Source of the DNA: Halorhabdus amylolytica
Lineage (GTDB): Archaea > Halobacteriota > Halobacteria > Halobacteriales > Haloarculaceae
Assembly (NCBI RefSeq): GCF_004944975.1
Contig: NZ_SPQG01000010.1
Location: 55,395-119,394, forward strand
DNA length: 64,000 nt
Reading direction: 5' to 3'
This document shows positions 17,067-26,917 of the stretch, piece after piece. The notes beneath the pieces are model-generated. The model saw only the letters and a list, made by a program, of their open reading frames with translations, ran no database searches and was not told the DNA's origin. Both the position numbers and the translations under genes were made by a program. The first letter of the stretch is position 1; each line of letters starts with the position of its first letter.

Positions 17067-19964
17067 ATGAGCGACTCCCACACGACATCCGAGACCGAAT
17101 CTGAATCTGACGACGAGTACACCTCGCTGGCAATCGAGGGCGAACTTCCCCTGAAGGCAGTGGGGATTGAGAATCTCAAGGAAGCGAATCCGAAGCACAT
17201 GCCGCCGCACCGGTACATCCACCCGTGGTTCGCTCGCCGCCCCACCCCTGCGGCTCGTCTGGCGATTCTTGGATCGGTAATGGAGGAGGGAACGAGTGCG
17301 GATGAACTGCTGTCGCTGATGCAGATCGGGCCAGACGGTCTAGAAGAGAACATCAGCGAGTACGTTCAAGAGCGCAAGACGACTGAAGGACAGCGTGACG
17401 GGACACTCGGCGAGTGGTACGGCTATCCGAGACCGTTCACACAGTCTCCGACCGAAGACGAGCTGGCAGATCTACATACCTCGTTGCGAGAGACCTGGGA
17501 TGGCGAATTACCGACTGTTCTAGATGCGACTGCTGGTGGCGGAGTGATTCCCTTCGAGTCCATCCGCTACGACTTGCCCACCATCGCGAATGAGCTGAAT
17601 CCCGTCCCGTCGGTGATCCTGAAGGTGATGTTAGAGTACGCGCCGGAGGTCGGATCGCTCGAAGATGACCTCTACAAATGGCGCGACCGAATCCAAAAGA
17701 AGGCGAGCGAGGAGCTCGACGATCTGTACCCTACGAAGCGGGATGGCCGTGAAGTGCTGGCATCGGCCTGTACGTACCACATTCAGTGTGAGTCCTGTGC
17801 TGGGACGGTCCCGTTGATGCCGAAGTGGTGGCTCCACAAGCGTAGCGCCGGCGAAGGCGTCGCGATCAAACCACACTACGAGAACGGGGACGTGTCGTAT
17901 GAATGCGTTGAGCTCACAGAGAACTCGAACACTGACTTCGATCCGTCGGAGGGGACAGTATCGCGCTCGGACGTAGAATGCCCCCACTGTGGTGTGATTA
18001 CCGAGTACGAAGAGACTCGGGAACTGCTGAAGAACGGCGAGTTCGAGTACCAGATTTACGGTGTCAAGTACGACGATCCCCGTGGTGGTTCAGGGTATCG
18101 GGCGGGTGACGACCTCGACCAGCAAGCCCTCAAGCGCGCCGAAGAGCGTATCGAATCCGACTTCGAGCTGCTCACTTTCCTGTCTGAAAAGGTCGAAGTG
18201 AGTAGTCGTATCACCGATCCGGCGACTTACGGGATGGAGGAATGGCGAGATATCTTCAATCCGCGTCAGCTGGTCTCCCATTACGAGTACTGTAACGCAT
18301 TTCGAGAATGCGCTGAGGAGATTCGTGAGGAATACGATACACGCGAGGCAGAGGCCATCCTGACGATCCTTACGATCTCTGCCAGTAAGATGATTGATCG
18401 GAACTCTCGAATGTCTCCGTGGGACACAGGAAGAGGATATCCTGCGAATATGTTCATGTCTCACAACTACTCGTTCCGTCGAGTGTTCTGCGACAACAAT
18501 TTAGTCTCTGAAACGATGGGGTACGAAGATACCTCGCGGAAGGTGATCGACTGTTACGAGCAGCTCGTTGAGATGGCTGCGGGCCGAGACGCAGCAGAGG
18601 TGTACTGTGGGGATGCAGCTGATCTCACGTCGAAAGTCGGAGAGGGTTCTGTCCAAGCTGCAGTCGTTGACCCCCCATACTATGATAGCGTCATGTACGC
18701 CCAACTCGCAGATGGCTTCTACGTCCTGCAGAAGGCGTACTTGAGCGACGTCCATCCCGAGTTCTTCACCTCAGAACTAACCAACAAGTCTGACGAAGCT
18801 GTTGCGAATACCTCCAGATTCGAAGGACTGGAAGGTGAGAAGTCAAAGAAGCAACTCGCAAAAGAGGACTACGAAGAGAAGATGGCAGAAATCTTCTCTG
18901 AACTCTACGAGACTCTTGAGCCCGGCGGCGTCCTGACAATTATGTTCACACATAAGGAGACCGACGCCTGGGATACGCTGTCGATGTCGCTCATCGAAGC
19001 CGGGTTCACAATTACCGCGACACACCCGATCACAAGTGAAATGCCAAACCGCGTCGTGATGCGCGGGAGCCAGAGTGCTGACAGCACAATCCTCCTCACG
19101 GGACGGAAGCCGTTGCACGAGAAGGAGGATACTGGCGGGGCGACGCTCTGGGACGATGTGAAATCTGAGACACGGTCCGAAGCAAAGAAAGCTGCACGAG
19201 AGCTTCTGGACTCCGGTCTGAGCCTCACCAAGACGGACACGATTATCGCAGCGTTCGGTCCAACTCTACGCGTCTTCGCCGATAACTACCCCGTCGTGGA
19301 TAAGAAGGGGGAGGAAGTCCCGCCCCGCGACGCACTTTCAGCCGCCCGCGACGCCGTCGCGGAAGTTCTCGCCGAGCGGTATCTGGACACGAAAGGCTTC
19401 GACGATCTTGACGGGCTGACGCGCTGGTACGTCCTCTCTTGGCTAATTTACGAAACAGACACGATGCCCTATGACGAGGCTCGACAGCTCGGAATCGGCG
19501 TCGGTGTCAACATCGACGACGTGAAACGGGACACCAAAATCTGGGGGAAAAGCAGTGGTGATGTCCAGCTCAAAACCCACAGCAACCGAGTACAGGACAT
19601 CGTTCGTGTCGAAAACGGAGAAGACGTCTCCAGCCGCAAATATCCCGTGAACCCGACTGATGAACGCTTCAGTCACGGCATCGATGCAGTCCATTCTGCC
19701 ATCCACGTCTACGAAACCAAAGGTCCAGAAGCTGCCTGGGAGTGGCTATCCGATCGTGGTCTGAAGAATGACGAGCGGTTCCGGACCACCGTCACTGCCC
19801 TCCTCGAGGTGCTTCCCCAAGAACACGAAACTGCGGAAACCCTTCGCGATATACTCTCGGGGCGCACGGGCGAATACCTCGATATCGACATCAGCAACAT
19901 CAATCTCAACGTTCGAGGAGAGGACGACGAAGATAATCAGGCAGCACTCAACGAGTTCGAATAA
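17067..19964 (+). CDS. DUF1156-type DNA adenine methylase
   Basis: A 965-residue methylase of the COG1743/DUF1156 group. The N-terminus has the family hallmark IHPWFARRPTPAARLAIL (about 50-67). Motif I is LDATAGGGVIPFESI near 152, and the catalytic motif IV is VVDPPYYDSVMY near 533. Two zinc-binding pairs (CESC, CPHC) lie between. DPPY indicates N6-adenine or N4-cytosine methylation. It may mark self DNA for the neighbouring ATPase and helicase, as in restriction-like systems. Its stop abuts the helicase ATG with no gap. Confidence 0.88.
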   Translation: MSDSHTTSETESESDDEYTSLAIEGELPLKAVGIENLKEANPKHMPPHRYIHPWFARRPTPAARLAILGSVMEEGTSADELLSLMQIGPDGLEENISEYVQERKTTEGQRDGTLGEWYGYPRPFTQSPTEDELADLHTSLRETWDGELPTVLDATAGGGVIPFESIRYDLPTIANELNPVPSVILKVMLEYAPEVGSLEDDLYKWRDRIQKKASEELDDLYPTKRDGREVLASACTYHIQCESCAGTVPLMPKWWLHKRSAGEGVAIKPHYENGDVSYECVELTENSNTDFDPSEGTVSRSDVECPHCGVITEYEETRELLKNGEFEYQIYGVKYDDPRGGSGYRAGDDLDQQALKRAEERIESDFELLTFLSEKVEVSSRITDPATYGMEEWRDIFNPRQLVSHYEYCNAFRECAEEIREEYDTREAEAILTILTISASKMIDRNSRMSPWDTGRGYPANMFMSHNYSFRRVFCDNNLVSETMGYEDTSRKVIDCYEQLVEMAAGRDAAEVYCGDAADLTSKVGEGSVQAAVVDPPYYDSVMYAQLADGFYVLQKAYLSDVHPEFFTSELTNKSDEAVANTSRFEGLEGEKSKKQLAKEDYEEKMAEIFSELYETLEPGGVLTIMFTHKETDAWDTLSMSLIEAGFTITATHPITSEMPNRVVMRGSQSADSTILLTGRKPLHEKEDTGGATLWDDVKSETRSEAKKAARELLDSGLSLTKTDTIIAAFGPTLRVFADNYPVVDKKGEEVPPRDALSAARDAVAEVLAERYLDTKGFDDLDGLTRWYVLSWLIYETDTMPYDEARQLGIGVGVNIDDVKRDTKIWGKSSGDVQLKTHSNRVQDIVRVENGEDVSSRKYPVNPTDERFSHGIDAVHSAIHVYETKGPEAAWEWLSDRGLKNDERFRTTVTALLEVLPQEHETAETLRDILSGRTGEYLDIDISNINLNVRGEDDEDNQAALNEFE

Positions 19965-22900
19965 ATGACCCTCAGGGACGTCTCGTGGGAGCCGGTGTAC
20001 GAGAGCGAGTTCCGGACCAACCGGACGCTCATGGAGACGTTCTACCGGCCATTCCTCAACGAGGTTATCCGCTACGACCGGCTGGCCGGCTATCTGAGTC
20101 TGCGTAGTCTGGCGCACGCTCTCGAAGGGGTTGACTCCCTCCTCGAGACTGATGGAACAGTACGTGTCATCGCTGGAGCCGATCTCCAGAAGCGCGAGAA
20201 GGGAGCGATGTTCCCTGACGCAGATGAACCCCTCGAACCGTGGGTTGAGTCCCAACTCACCATCATCGCGACCCTCCTCGACCGCGGCGACCTCCAAATC
20301 AAGGTCGGCGACCCCAAAGGCGGTGACGGACTCTTCCACCCGAAGCTCGGCATCGGTGTCGATCGCGAGGGCAACAAGATCAGCTTCGAGGGAAGTATCA
20401 ACGAGACGCTCAGTGCGTGGCAGTACAACTACGAACGCTTCAAAGTTCATCGCTCCTGGAGTCGCGGCGAAGCGAAGTACGTCGAGGAAGACGTCTCGAC
20501 GTTCAACGCACTCTGGAACGGTTTCCACCCCTCCGTCGATGTCTTCGAGCTCGACGAAGCTGCACGCCAGGACCTCATCGACTGGAAGGACACCGATGGA
20601 ACACTTGAGGAACACGTCGAGCGGGTCCAGAATCACGACCCCCAAACGACGGTGCCCGAAGACGATACCGCTGGCGTCGTCTCGGTCGCCGGACGAACAC
20701 CGGGAGGAATCCATCTCGCAGAGGAAATCAGTACTGTCACCCCCTGGCCCCATCAGCGAACGATCTCCGATACAGCAGTCAGTATCTACCCGAACAACCT
20801 CCTGTTCTGTGACGAGGTGGGCCTCGGCAAAACCATCGAAGCAGGCCTGACCCTCTCACGGCTGATGCAGGTCGGAGAGGCTGAGCAGGCGCTGTTTCTG
20901 GTTCCTGCAGGGTTGGTACAGCAGTGGCAGAACGAACTCCTCGACCGCTTCAATATCCACGCCTACTATCACGAACGGTCCTACGACGGTGATTACATGA
21001 TCGGTCCTCTCGGAGACGCAGAGGACCACCGTATCCCCACATCCGGAGCGGTCGACGCCGATGCCTGGGAGAACACGCCGATTGGTTCGTTCGTTACGGA
21101 GAGAGATGAGCCAACCGTCGTAATCGAGTCGTGGCATACCGCCCGCCGCGAAGGTAATCAGGGACACGTCGCCCCACGCATCGACGAGAACGTGTGGGAC
21201 CTCACAGTCGTCGACGAGGCACACAGTGCTCGCGAGGAGACGAAACTCTACGACCTGCTCGGACAAGCCGAGGAGGCCTCCCGGTGTCTCTACGCTCTCA
21301 CGGCGACGCCTATGCAGCTGAATGTTGGCGAGCTCTACGATCTCCTTCGACTGTGCGATCTTCCAGAGGGTTGGGACGACAAGGACCGATTCGTCGAGTT
21401 CTTCGAAACACGGCAGGCACTCGAGGACAGCCTCAGCACCGTCGGCTCTCGGTATCAGAATATAGCCGATGGACAGCAACAGGTTCTCCAACAGTTCCAG
21501 AAAGAGCTCGATCTGGAGGAGGACGAAGGCCGACCGAGAATTGAACGGTTCGGGAAACTCATTCACGAACATCTCACGTCGAATCCCGGCTACGACGAGC
21601 AGGCGAAGGCGCTAGTCGAGGCGACGGACACGGAGTCAATTCAACAGCGGAAAGCCCTCGAGAAACTCGTCGGCGTGCGCGAAACCTCCCCTCGCTTTGA
21701 CGATCCTCGCTCGCTCATTTTCGACTGTGGGCCAACGGAGTGGAGCGCACTTGTGGAAGCTTCTCAGTGGGCGACACCAGTTCAGTCCCGCATCTTCCGG
21801 AATACTCGAGCGGTCTTGGAGCAGTGTCAGGATCTGGGGCTCCTCGACGATACGGTTCCGACTCGGGATGTCGAGACAAAACGTATCGAGCTGGGTGACG
21901 CAGCCCCGCTGTACGATCAGGTAGAGCAGTATATTGATGAGACGTATAAGCAGTCGCAGAAAATCCTGACAGGGAAGGAGAAGCTCGCGTTGGGCTTCGT
22001 GATGACCACGTATCGTCAACGCCTGACGAGCAGTCTACACGCCATCAAGCAGAGCCTCCAGCGCCGGATGGAGAAGCTCGACGAGAAGGTTGAGGACATG
22101 ACCGAGGAGGTCTCCGAGCTTAGTAGGGACGCCGGAGTGACGGAAGCGACCATCGACGAGGCAATCGGCCAAGCATCCCTCGACGCCTATCAGCCGAGTA
22201 GTCGTGGCGCGGCTGACGTGATTCAGGCGGAGCGGACGGCCCTCCAAGAGTTCGTGGACGATCTCAGGCAAGCCCACACCGACCCGAAGGTAGCGCAGCT
22301 GCGCCGCGACATTCGCTCACTCCGTCAGAGCGCCCGTGATAACATTATCATCTTCACGCAGTATCACGACACCCTCGAGCATATCCGTGAGACGCTGACA
22401 GACACGCATCCAAACGTCGGTACGTACAGTGGTGGTGGCGGGATGCAGTACGACGAAACAACCGGAGAGTGGGTGAACGTCGGTAAAGAGGCGATCAAGC
22501 GCGATTTCACTGACGGGGATACCAATATCCTGATCTGTACAGACAGCGCGAGTGAGGGGCTGAACCTCCAAACCGCGGATGCGCTGATCAATTTCGATTT
22601 GCCGTGGAATCCGATGCGGGTTGAACAACGCATCGGTCGAATCGACCGTATTGGCCAGAAGAACGAGGTCGTGAAGATCATCAACTACGCCTATAAGGAC
22701 AGCATCGACGGCGACATCTACGAGGAACTGGAGGGACGGTTACAGCTGTTCGAGAACGTGGTTGGGCCGATGCGTCCGGTACTGAACAGCATCGAGCAGG
22801 ACATCAAAGACGCCGTTATGGGTAGTTCCGGATCGGATGACACCAGAGAGCCAAGTGAGCAAGTCGTCGAAGAAGCGGACTCACGGGCAAAACGTGCCCA

Positions 22901-23603
22901 GGAGAAAGCCGAGGAGACCGGGCTAGCAGGTGAGCCAGAAGAGGTGGCGACGAAAGAGGCGATAATCGAGAGTTCCGGACTTGACGGGTGGGAACCCTAT
23001 TGCTATCCCGCATTCGATGAGATCGGGACCGGTGATCGGTCGTATGAACCGTTGGTGAGCTTGGAGACGATCGAGACGCAGATTACGCAAAGCGACCGCC
23101 TCGAAGAGACAGAATGGTCGTTTACTGCCCTCCGGAACCATGACCGCGCCGACGACTTCGAAGATATCGTCGACGATGCATACGTTCTGGAACTGCCAGA
23201 GGAGGATGCAGTAGCAATGCCGGAGTCGCTCGGAGAGACAGCTCAGGCAGAGCTTGGAGGGGGTAGCGGTGTTGTTGTGACGTTCAACCCAGAGATTGCT
23301 GAGCAGTTCCCGTCGATTCGGCTGCTCCTACCTGGAGATCCACTATTCGAAGCGCTCGTCCGCGAAGCTGCCCCAACAGAAGTCGATAATGTGGAGTTCG
23401 TCTGTGGTCAGCGTGGAGAGAGTGGATCGTCTGTTACCCGAAGTAGTCAGGTCGCCGAAGCCAAACAAGCGACTGTTGTAGAACCAGCTGTAACGAGTGA
23501 GAGTGTGAAAAATCTCCTCGGGGGGACGAACTCGGTCTCAGACATTGACGATGCAGAGCAAACTGTCCTGAACTGGTTATCCCAACTTCCAGCTGCAGAG
23601 TAG
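19965..23603 (+). CDS. PLD-like nuclease/SNF2-type helicase of the defence operon
   Basis: A 1212-residue protein. The N-terminal 200 residues hold a phospholipase-D-like motif (FHPKLGIGV, then FEGSINETLSAW, about 125-150), typical of HKD nucleases. The helicase follows: DEVGLGKTIEAGL (Walker A, near 284), VVDEAHSAREET (motif II, near 414) and the C-terminal RecA lobe TDSASEGLNLQTAD with RIGRIDRIGQKNEV. This is COG0553-type with a fused PLD domain. It is the likely effector of the ATPase/methylase/helicase operon, translocating on and cleaving unmodified DNA; activity is inferred from domains. Confidence 0.85.
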   Translation: MTLRDVSWEPVYESEFRTNRTLMETFYRPFLNEVIRYDRLAGYLSLRSLAHALEGVDSLLETDGTVRVIAGADLQKREKGAMFPDADEPLEPWVESQLTIIATLLDRGDLQIKVGDPKGGDGLFHPKLGIGVDREGNKISFEGSINETLSAWQYNYERFKVHRSWSRGEAKYVEEDVSTFNALWNGFHPSVDVFELDEAARQDLIDWKDTDGTLEEHVERVQNHDPQTTVPEDDTAGVVSVAGRTPGGIHLAEEISTVTPWPHQRTISDTAVSIYPNNLLFCDEVGLGKTIEAGLTLSRLMQVGEAEQALFLVPAGLVQQWQNELLDRFNIHAYYHERSYDGDYMIGPLGDAEDHRIPTSGAVDADAWENTPIGSFVTERDEPTVVIESWHTARREGNQGHVAPRIDENVWDLTVVDEAHSAREETKLYDLLGQAEEASRCLYALTATPMQLNVGELYDLLRLCDLPEGWDDKDRFVEFFETRQALEDSLSTVGSRYQNIADGQQQVLQQFQKELDLEEDEGRPRIERFGKLIHEHLTSNPGYDEQAKALVEATDTESIQQRKALEKLVGVRETSPRFDDPRSLIFDCGPTEWSALVEASQWATPVQSRIFRNTRAVLEQCQDLGLLDDTVPTRDVETKRIELGDAAPLYDQVEQYIDETYKQSQKILTGKEKLALGFVMTTYRQRLTSSLHAIKQSLQRRMEKLDEKVEDMTEEVSELSRDAGVTEATIDEAIGQASLDAYQPSSRGAADVIQAERTALQEFVDDLRQAHTDPKVAQLRRDIRSLRQSARDNIIIFTQYHDTLEHIRETLTDTHPNVGTYSGGGGMQYDETTGEWVNVGKEAIKRDFTDGDTNILICTDSASEGLNLQTADALINFDLPWNPMRVEQRIGRIDRIGQKNEVVKIINYAYKDSIDGDIYEELEGRLQLFENVVGPMRPVLNSIEQDIKDAVMGSSGSDDTREPSEQVVEEADSRAKRAQEKAEETGLAGEPEEVATKEAIIESSGLDGWEPYCYPAFDEIGTGDRSYEPLVSLETIETQITQSDRLEETEWSFTALRNHDRADDFEDIVDDAYVLELPEEDAVAMPESLGETAQAELGGGSGVVVTFNPEIAEQFPSIRLLLPGDPLFEALVREAAPTEVDNVEFVCGQRGESGSSVTRSSQVAEAKQATVVEPAVTSESVKNLLGGTNSVSDIDDAEQTVLNWLSQLPAAE

Positions 23604-23627
23604 AGGCACTTTCGGGGACGGAGGGCT

Positions 23628-23645
23628 TTCCGGAAGTTCCCGGAA
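23628..23645. promoter_or_regulatory. Palindrome between the helicase and orc genes
   Basis: TTCCGG-N6-CCGGAA is a perfect 6-bp inverted repeat 25 bp after the helicase stop. It could be a terminator element or part of the orc promoter region. No T-tract follows. Confidence 0.25.
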
Positions 23646-23781
23646 GGACGAATCTTCCACAAACAAAACCGCCGGACGTCACCGTGATTGAGGTAGCTAT
23701 CAAGCCGTCAAATGGGGTAATTCCGGAAGCAACCCGGTCACGTTTTTAGTACTAGCCAGAAAACCAGTCTATCAAGCAAAG

Positions 23782-24810
23782 ATGATCCGCGATGCTCGCG
23801 TTCTCCGCGCCGGGTTCGTCCCTCGGGAAGTTGAGCATCGCGACGCCGAGGTCAATCATCTTTCGAGCGTTCTCGAGCCGATCACAAACGGCAAACCTGC
23901 CGATTCGGCCGTTGTAACTGGACCCAGCGGCGCCGGCAAAACCTGAATCGCGAAATTCGTCACTGAACGCCTTCGTGAGGAAGCGCTGGATGTTGAGAGT
24001 ACCTATGTGAATTGCTGGCGCAACTATACCCGATTCCGAACACTCTACCAGATTCTCGACGACCTCGGCGCGACCATCGACATCCACCGGCAGTCGACGC
24101 CGCATGATGAACTCGTCGACCGCCTCCAGCAGCATGACGGCCCGCGAACCGTCGTCATTCTCGACGAGGTCGACCAACTGGAGGACCCCAGCGTCATTTA
24201 CGACCTCCACAGCCTCCCGCAGTTCGCAATCATCTGTATCGCGAACAAGGAAGAGGAGCTGTTCAGCCGCGTCGACGACCGCCTCGTGAGCCGGCTGCGC
24301 TCCAGCGAACACGTCCGGATGGACAAGTACCACGACGAGCAGCTGTACGACATTCTGCGTGCTCGCGCCAAGTGGGGCCTCAACGAGGACGTCATCACCG
24401 ACGACCAGCTTTACCGAATCGCCGACGCGGCCGCCGGCGACGCCCGCCTCGCTATCGGCATCCTTCGAACAGCGGCTAGCAAGGCTGACCGCGAGAACCA
24501 GGAGCGGATCACCAACGACATCCTCCTGGACGCCGCCGAGGATGCCCGGGCCCAGATTAAGCAGAAGAGCATCGATTCACTCACGCCACACCAGCGCGTC
24601 GTTTACAACATTGTTCGCGATCACGAGCCACTCGGGCCGAGCGAGATTCACGACCGCTATACCGAGAAGGTCGACGATCCTCGGACAAAACGGACAGTGC
24701 GGACGTATCTCTCCAAGATGGTCCAGTACAACCTCGTCGATGCGGAAGGCACGAGCCGGGACCGGGAGTACTCACTCGTCGGTTCGGAAGCTGCGTCGCC
24801 GATGCAGTAA
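23782..24810 (+). pseudogene. Orc1/Cdc6-like initiator interrupted by a stop codon
   Basis: The reading frame encodes an Orc1/Cdc6 AAA+ protein with Walker A GPSGAGKT (residues 47-54), then TVVILDEVDQLEDP (Walker B), sensor-like IANKEEE, and a C-terminal winged helix (LTPHQRVVYNIVRDHEPLG). Codon 55, directly after the P-loop, is TGA (23944-23946), where relatives usually have a small residue. The remaining 287 codons stay open and well conserved, so the lesion is recent or is a sequencing error. As read, no full protein can be made; the first downstream ATG lacks the ATP-binding loop. Confidence 0.8.
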
Positions 24811-24936
24811 TATCCTGTCTCCGATTGGGTGAGATCGAGCGGCAATCAAGCGAACCCTTGCGGAATCGCGAAACGCCGAAATCACGGGATACTAGTACTG
24901 AGTGCCGACTGCGAATCGAGCATAGGCCATGAGTAG

Positions 24937-24976
24937 TTAACCAACAGACGGTTAATACATACGATTTGTTGGTTAA
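24937..24976. promoter_or_regulatory. TTAACCAAC palindrome, copy a
   Basis: Perfect 10-bp arms TTAACCAACA and TGTTGGTTAA with a 20-bp spacer. One of seven copies. This one lies in the orc intergenic region and has no adjacent minus-strand start. Confidence 0.7.
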
Positions 24977-25122
24977 CCGAAAGAGGTCCACGGTCATCAT
25001 CGACTGGTGTCGGGAAGGGTAGATTTCGACTGGAATATCGGCCAGGCAACGATGGTAGCAGGGAGAGGGCGACCAGAGTTGCCAGTATTGCCAATAATAC
25101 CGTCGTTTAAGTACCTCTCTCA

Positions 25123-25140
25123 CTCCACCATTGCCAGTAA
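25123..25140 (-). repeat. Origin-box-like repeat 1
   Basis: CTCCACCATTGCCAGTAA. The complementary orientation, TTACTGGCAATRGTGGAG, recurs at 25317 and 26890, flanking the intact orc1 gene. Confidence 0.6.
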
Positions 25141-25281
25141 CGAGGGGAGAATGGACGGGAGGGCAGAAACTGTCACGTCTCTAGTCTAGTTACTGTTATC
25201 TAAACCTACTGCAACTAGTGGAGTTTTCGTTAGTGCGGGTATGGTTTAACGTACAATGTATTAAGAGTATCGCTAATTAGA

Positions 25282-25302
25282 GAGGGGGTCGTTGACCCCC
25301 TC
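25282..25302. repeat. G-rich perfect hairpin near the origin
   Basis: GAGGGGGTC, a 3-nt spacer (GTT) and GACCCCCTC form a 9-bp perfect stem. Beside the origin boxes it may be an origin G-string element or a transcription roadblock. No T-tract follows, so a terminator is less likely. Confidence 0.45.
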
Positions 25303-25316
25303 CAGTTGTTGCAAAG

Positions 25317-25342
25317 GTTTACTGGCAATAGTGGAGTGTGTG
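25317..25342 (+). repeat. Origin-box-like repeat 2
   Basis: TTTACTGGCAATAGTGGAGTG lies inside this span; it is nearly identical to the copy at 26890-26917 on the far side of orc1. Confidence 0.6.
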
Positions 25343-25447
25343 TGTTTTATAAGTGGATGCGACACTGGCATAATTGGTTCGAGTGGTGGGTTAGTGGTGA
25401 TACTGGAACCCATGGTTTTATGATGGTTCTTCGTCTTGAGTCCGCCT

Positions 25448-26704
25448 ATGGGCCGATTCAATCGAGAATCGTTCATCATCCAAGACAAAGACGTCCTCCG
25501 GGATGATTACCAGCCAGAGACACTCGAGGAGCGGGACGAAGAACTCGACGAATATGCGGCCGCTCTCCGTCCCGTCATTCAGGGCTGGCAACCGAACAAC
25601 GTCTTTCTCTATGGCGTTACCGGCGTCGGGAAGACAGCTGCTACGCACGATCTTCTTGAGGAGCTGCAAGAATCCGCCGGAGAGTACGACGACGTCGATC
25701 TCAACGTTATTGAACTCAACTGTACTGGCTGCACCACATCCTATCAGGTAGCGGTCAATCTCGTGAACGAGATTCGCTCTCCTTCTCACCCTCTCACCAC
25801 AGTCTCGTCTTCGCGCGAACCGATGAGCGAAACCGGGTATCAACAAAAACGCATCTTCAACGAACTCTACAACGACCTTGAGTCGATCGGTGGGACTATT
25901 CTCGTGGTTCTGGACGAGATCGATAACATCGGCTCGGATGACGATATTCTGTACGAGCTTCCACGAGCACGCTCGCAATTGGATCTCGATGTGAAAATCG
26001 GTGTGGTCGGCATCTCGAACGACTTCAAGTTCCGAGAAAACCTCTCTCCGAAAGTCAAGGACACTCTCTGCGAAGAGGAAATCTTGTTCCCTCCGTACGA
26101 CGCGACTGAACTGCAGAATATTCTCAAGCACCGAGCCGATATCGCGCTCTACGACGATGTCCTCGAATCAGATGTAATCCCATTGTGCGCAGCATTCTCT
26201 GCACAGGACTCGGGATCTGCTCGGCAGGCATTACGGTTACTCCGGAAAGCAGCTGATATCGCCGAGAACGACGCGATGGCGGGTGGAGAGGCGAAAATCA
26301 CCGAAGACCACGTTCGGGAGGCCGAGCATCAGATCCAACGACAACAGGTTGTCGAAGGGATGCATTCGTTGACCCGGCAGGGGCAATATGTATTGCTGAC
26401 TGTCTGTCAGCTAGCGGCAGAGGGAGAAACACCCGAACGGACGAAACTGATCTATGAGCGCTATCGAGAGGTTCTTCGTAATCACGGCAGTGAACCACTG
26501 AAACGCAGGCGAGTACACGACCACCTGTCGGATTTGAGCCTCCACGGGATCTTACGGTTGGTCGACTCGTCGAGTGGACGCGGGAACTACAACGAATACG
26601 AGCTTGATGTCTCTCTGTCGTCGGCCCTCGACGCACTCGAGAGCGAACTAGGTGAGCTCAACGACATTCGTGAAACTGCCAAGCGGCATCGGGTTCTGGA
26701 GTGA
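25448..26704 (+). CDS. Orc1/Cdc6-type replication initiator
   Basis: A 418-residue intact initiator. Walker A is GVTGVGKT (about 56-63), Walker B is ILVVLDEIDNI near 155, sensor 1 is VVGISNDFKFRENL, and the arginine-finger and box VII region is GSARQALRLLRKAADIA. The C-terminus is a winged helix (RQGQYVLLTVCQLA). An upstream TTG at 25436 is possible, but the ATG at 25448 gives the usual haloarchaeal beginning. Repeated origin-box-like sequences lie on both sides, so it probably recognises them and licenses this replicon. Confidence 0.92.
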   Translation: MGRFNRESFIIQDKDVLRDDYQPETLEERDEELDEYAAALRPVIQGWQPNNVFLYGVTGVGKTAATHDLLEELQESAGEYDDVDLNVIELNCTGCTTSYQVAVNLVNEIRSPSHPLTTVSSSREPMSETGYQQKRIFNELYNDLESIGGTILVVLDEIDNIGSDDDILYELPRARSQLDLDVKIGVVGISNDFKFRENLSPKVKDTLCEEEILFPPYDATELQNILKHRADIALYDDVLESDVIPLCAAFSAQDSGSARQALRLLRKAADIAENDAMAGGEAKITEDHVREAEHQIQRQQVVEGMHSLTRQGQYVLLTVCQLAAEGETPERTKLIYERYREVLRNHGSEPLKRRRVHDHLSDLSLHGILRLVDSSSGRGNYNEYELDVSLSSALDALESELGELNDIRETAKRHRVLE

Positions 26705-26736
26705 CTTCTCAACCGCCAACACCAGTACTGCCAATA

Positions 26737-26760
26737 CCCTCTCCACTTTTGCCAGTAACC
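26737..26760 (-). repeat. Origin-box-like repeat 3
   Basis: CCCTCTCCACTTTTGCCAGT begins this copy, followed by AACC. It has the same orientation as the copy at 25123, with two changes in the core. Confidence 0.55.
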
Positions 26761-26790
26761 GCGCAACCGTCAGTGCCAGTTTATCCAGTA

Positions 26791-26815
26791 CCCTCTCCGG
26801 TGTTGCCAGTAACTC
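26791..26815 (-). repeat. Origin-box-like repeat 4
   Basis: CCCTCTCCGGTGTTGCCAGT opens the copy; it shares the flanking CCCTCTCC with repeat 3 and the TTGCCAGTAA core. Confidence 0.5.
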
Positions 26816-26889
26816 CCTGCCCCAATCAATCCGACTAGTTACTACCAGGACCACCGTTGCCAATTTCATCTAATAGCGTCTTACCCTCC

Positions 26890-26917
26890 GATTTTACTGG
26901 CAATAGTGGAGTGTCTG
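26890..26917 (+). repeat. Origin-box-like repeat 5
   Basis: TTTTACTGGCAATAGTGGAG followed by TGT. Over about 19 bases it is identical to repeat 2 upstream of orc1, so the gene sits between matching direct copies. Confidence 0.6.

Larger units (their letters stand above)
24811..25447. other. Candidate replication-origin region upstream of orc1
   Basis: This gene-free, relatively AT-rich 637-bp stretch lies between the two Orc genes. It holds one TTAACCAAC palindrome (24937-24976), two copies of a Cdc6/Orc-box-like sequence in opposite orientation (25123-25140 and 25317-25342), and a perfect G-rich hairpin (25282-25302). Origins next to orc genes with inverted boxes are the norm in haloarchaea. 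Confidence 0.6.

Noticed and set aside
19746..20753. 335-residue antisense open frame
   Set aside because: Shadow across the methylase/helicase junction.
24937..24976. TTAACCAAC palindromes as origin boxes
   Set aside because: Copies are single and scattered, mostly at operon heads, unlike clustered origin boxes; only copy a lies near an orc gene.
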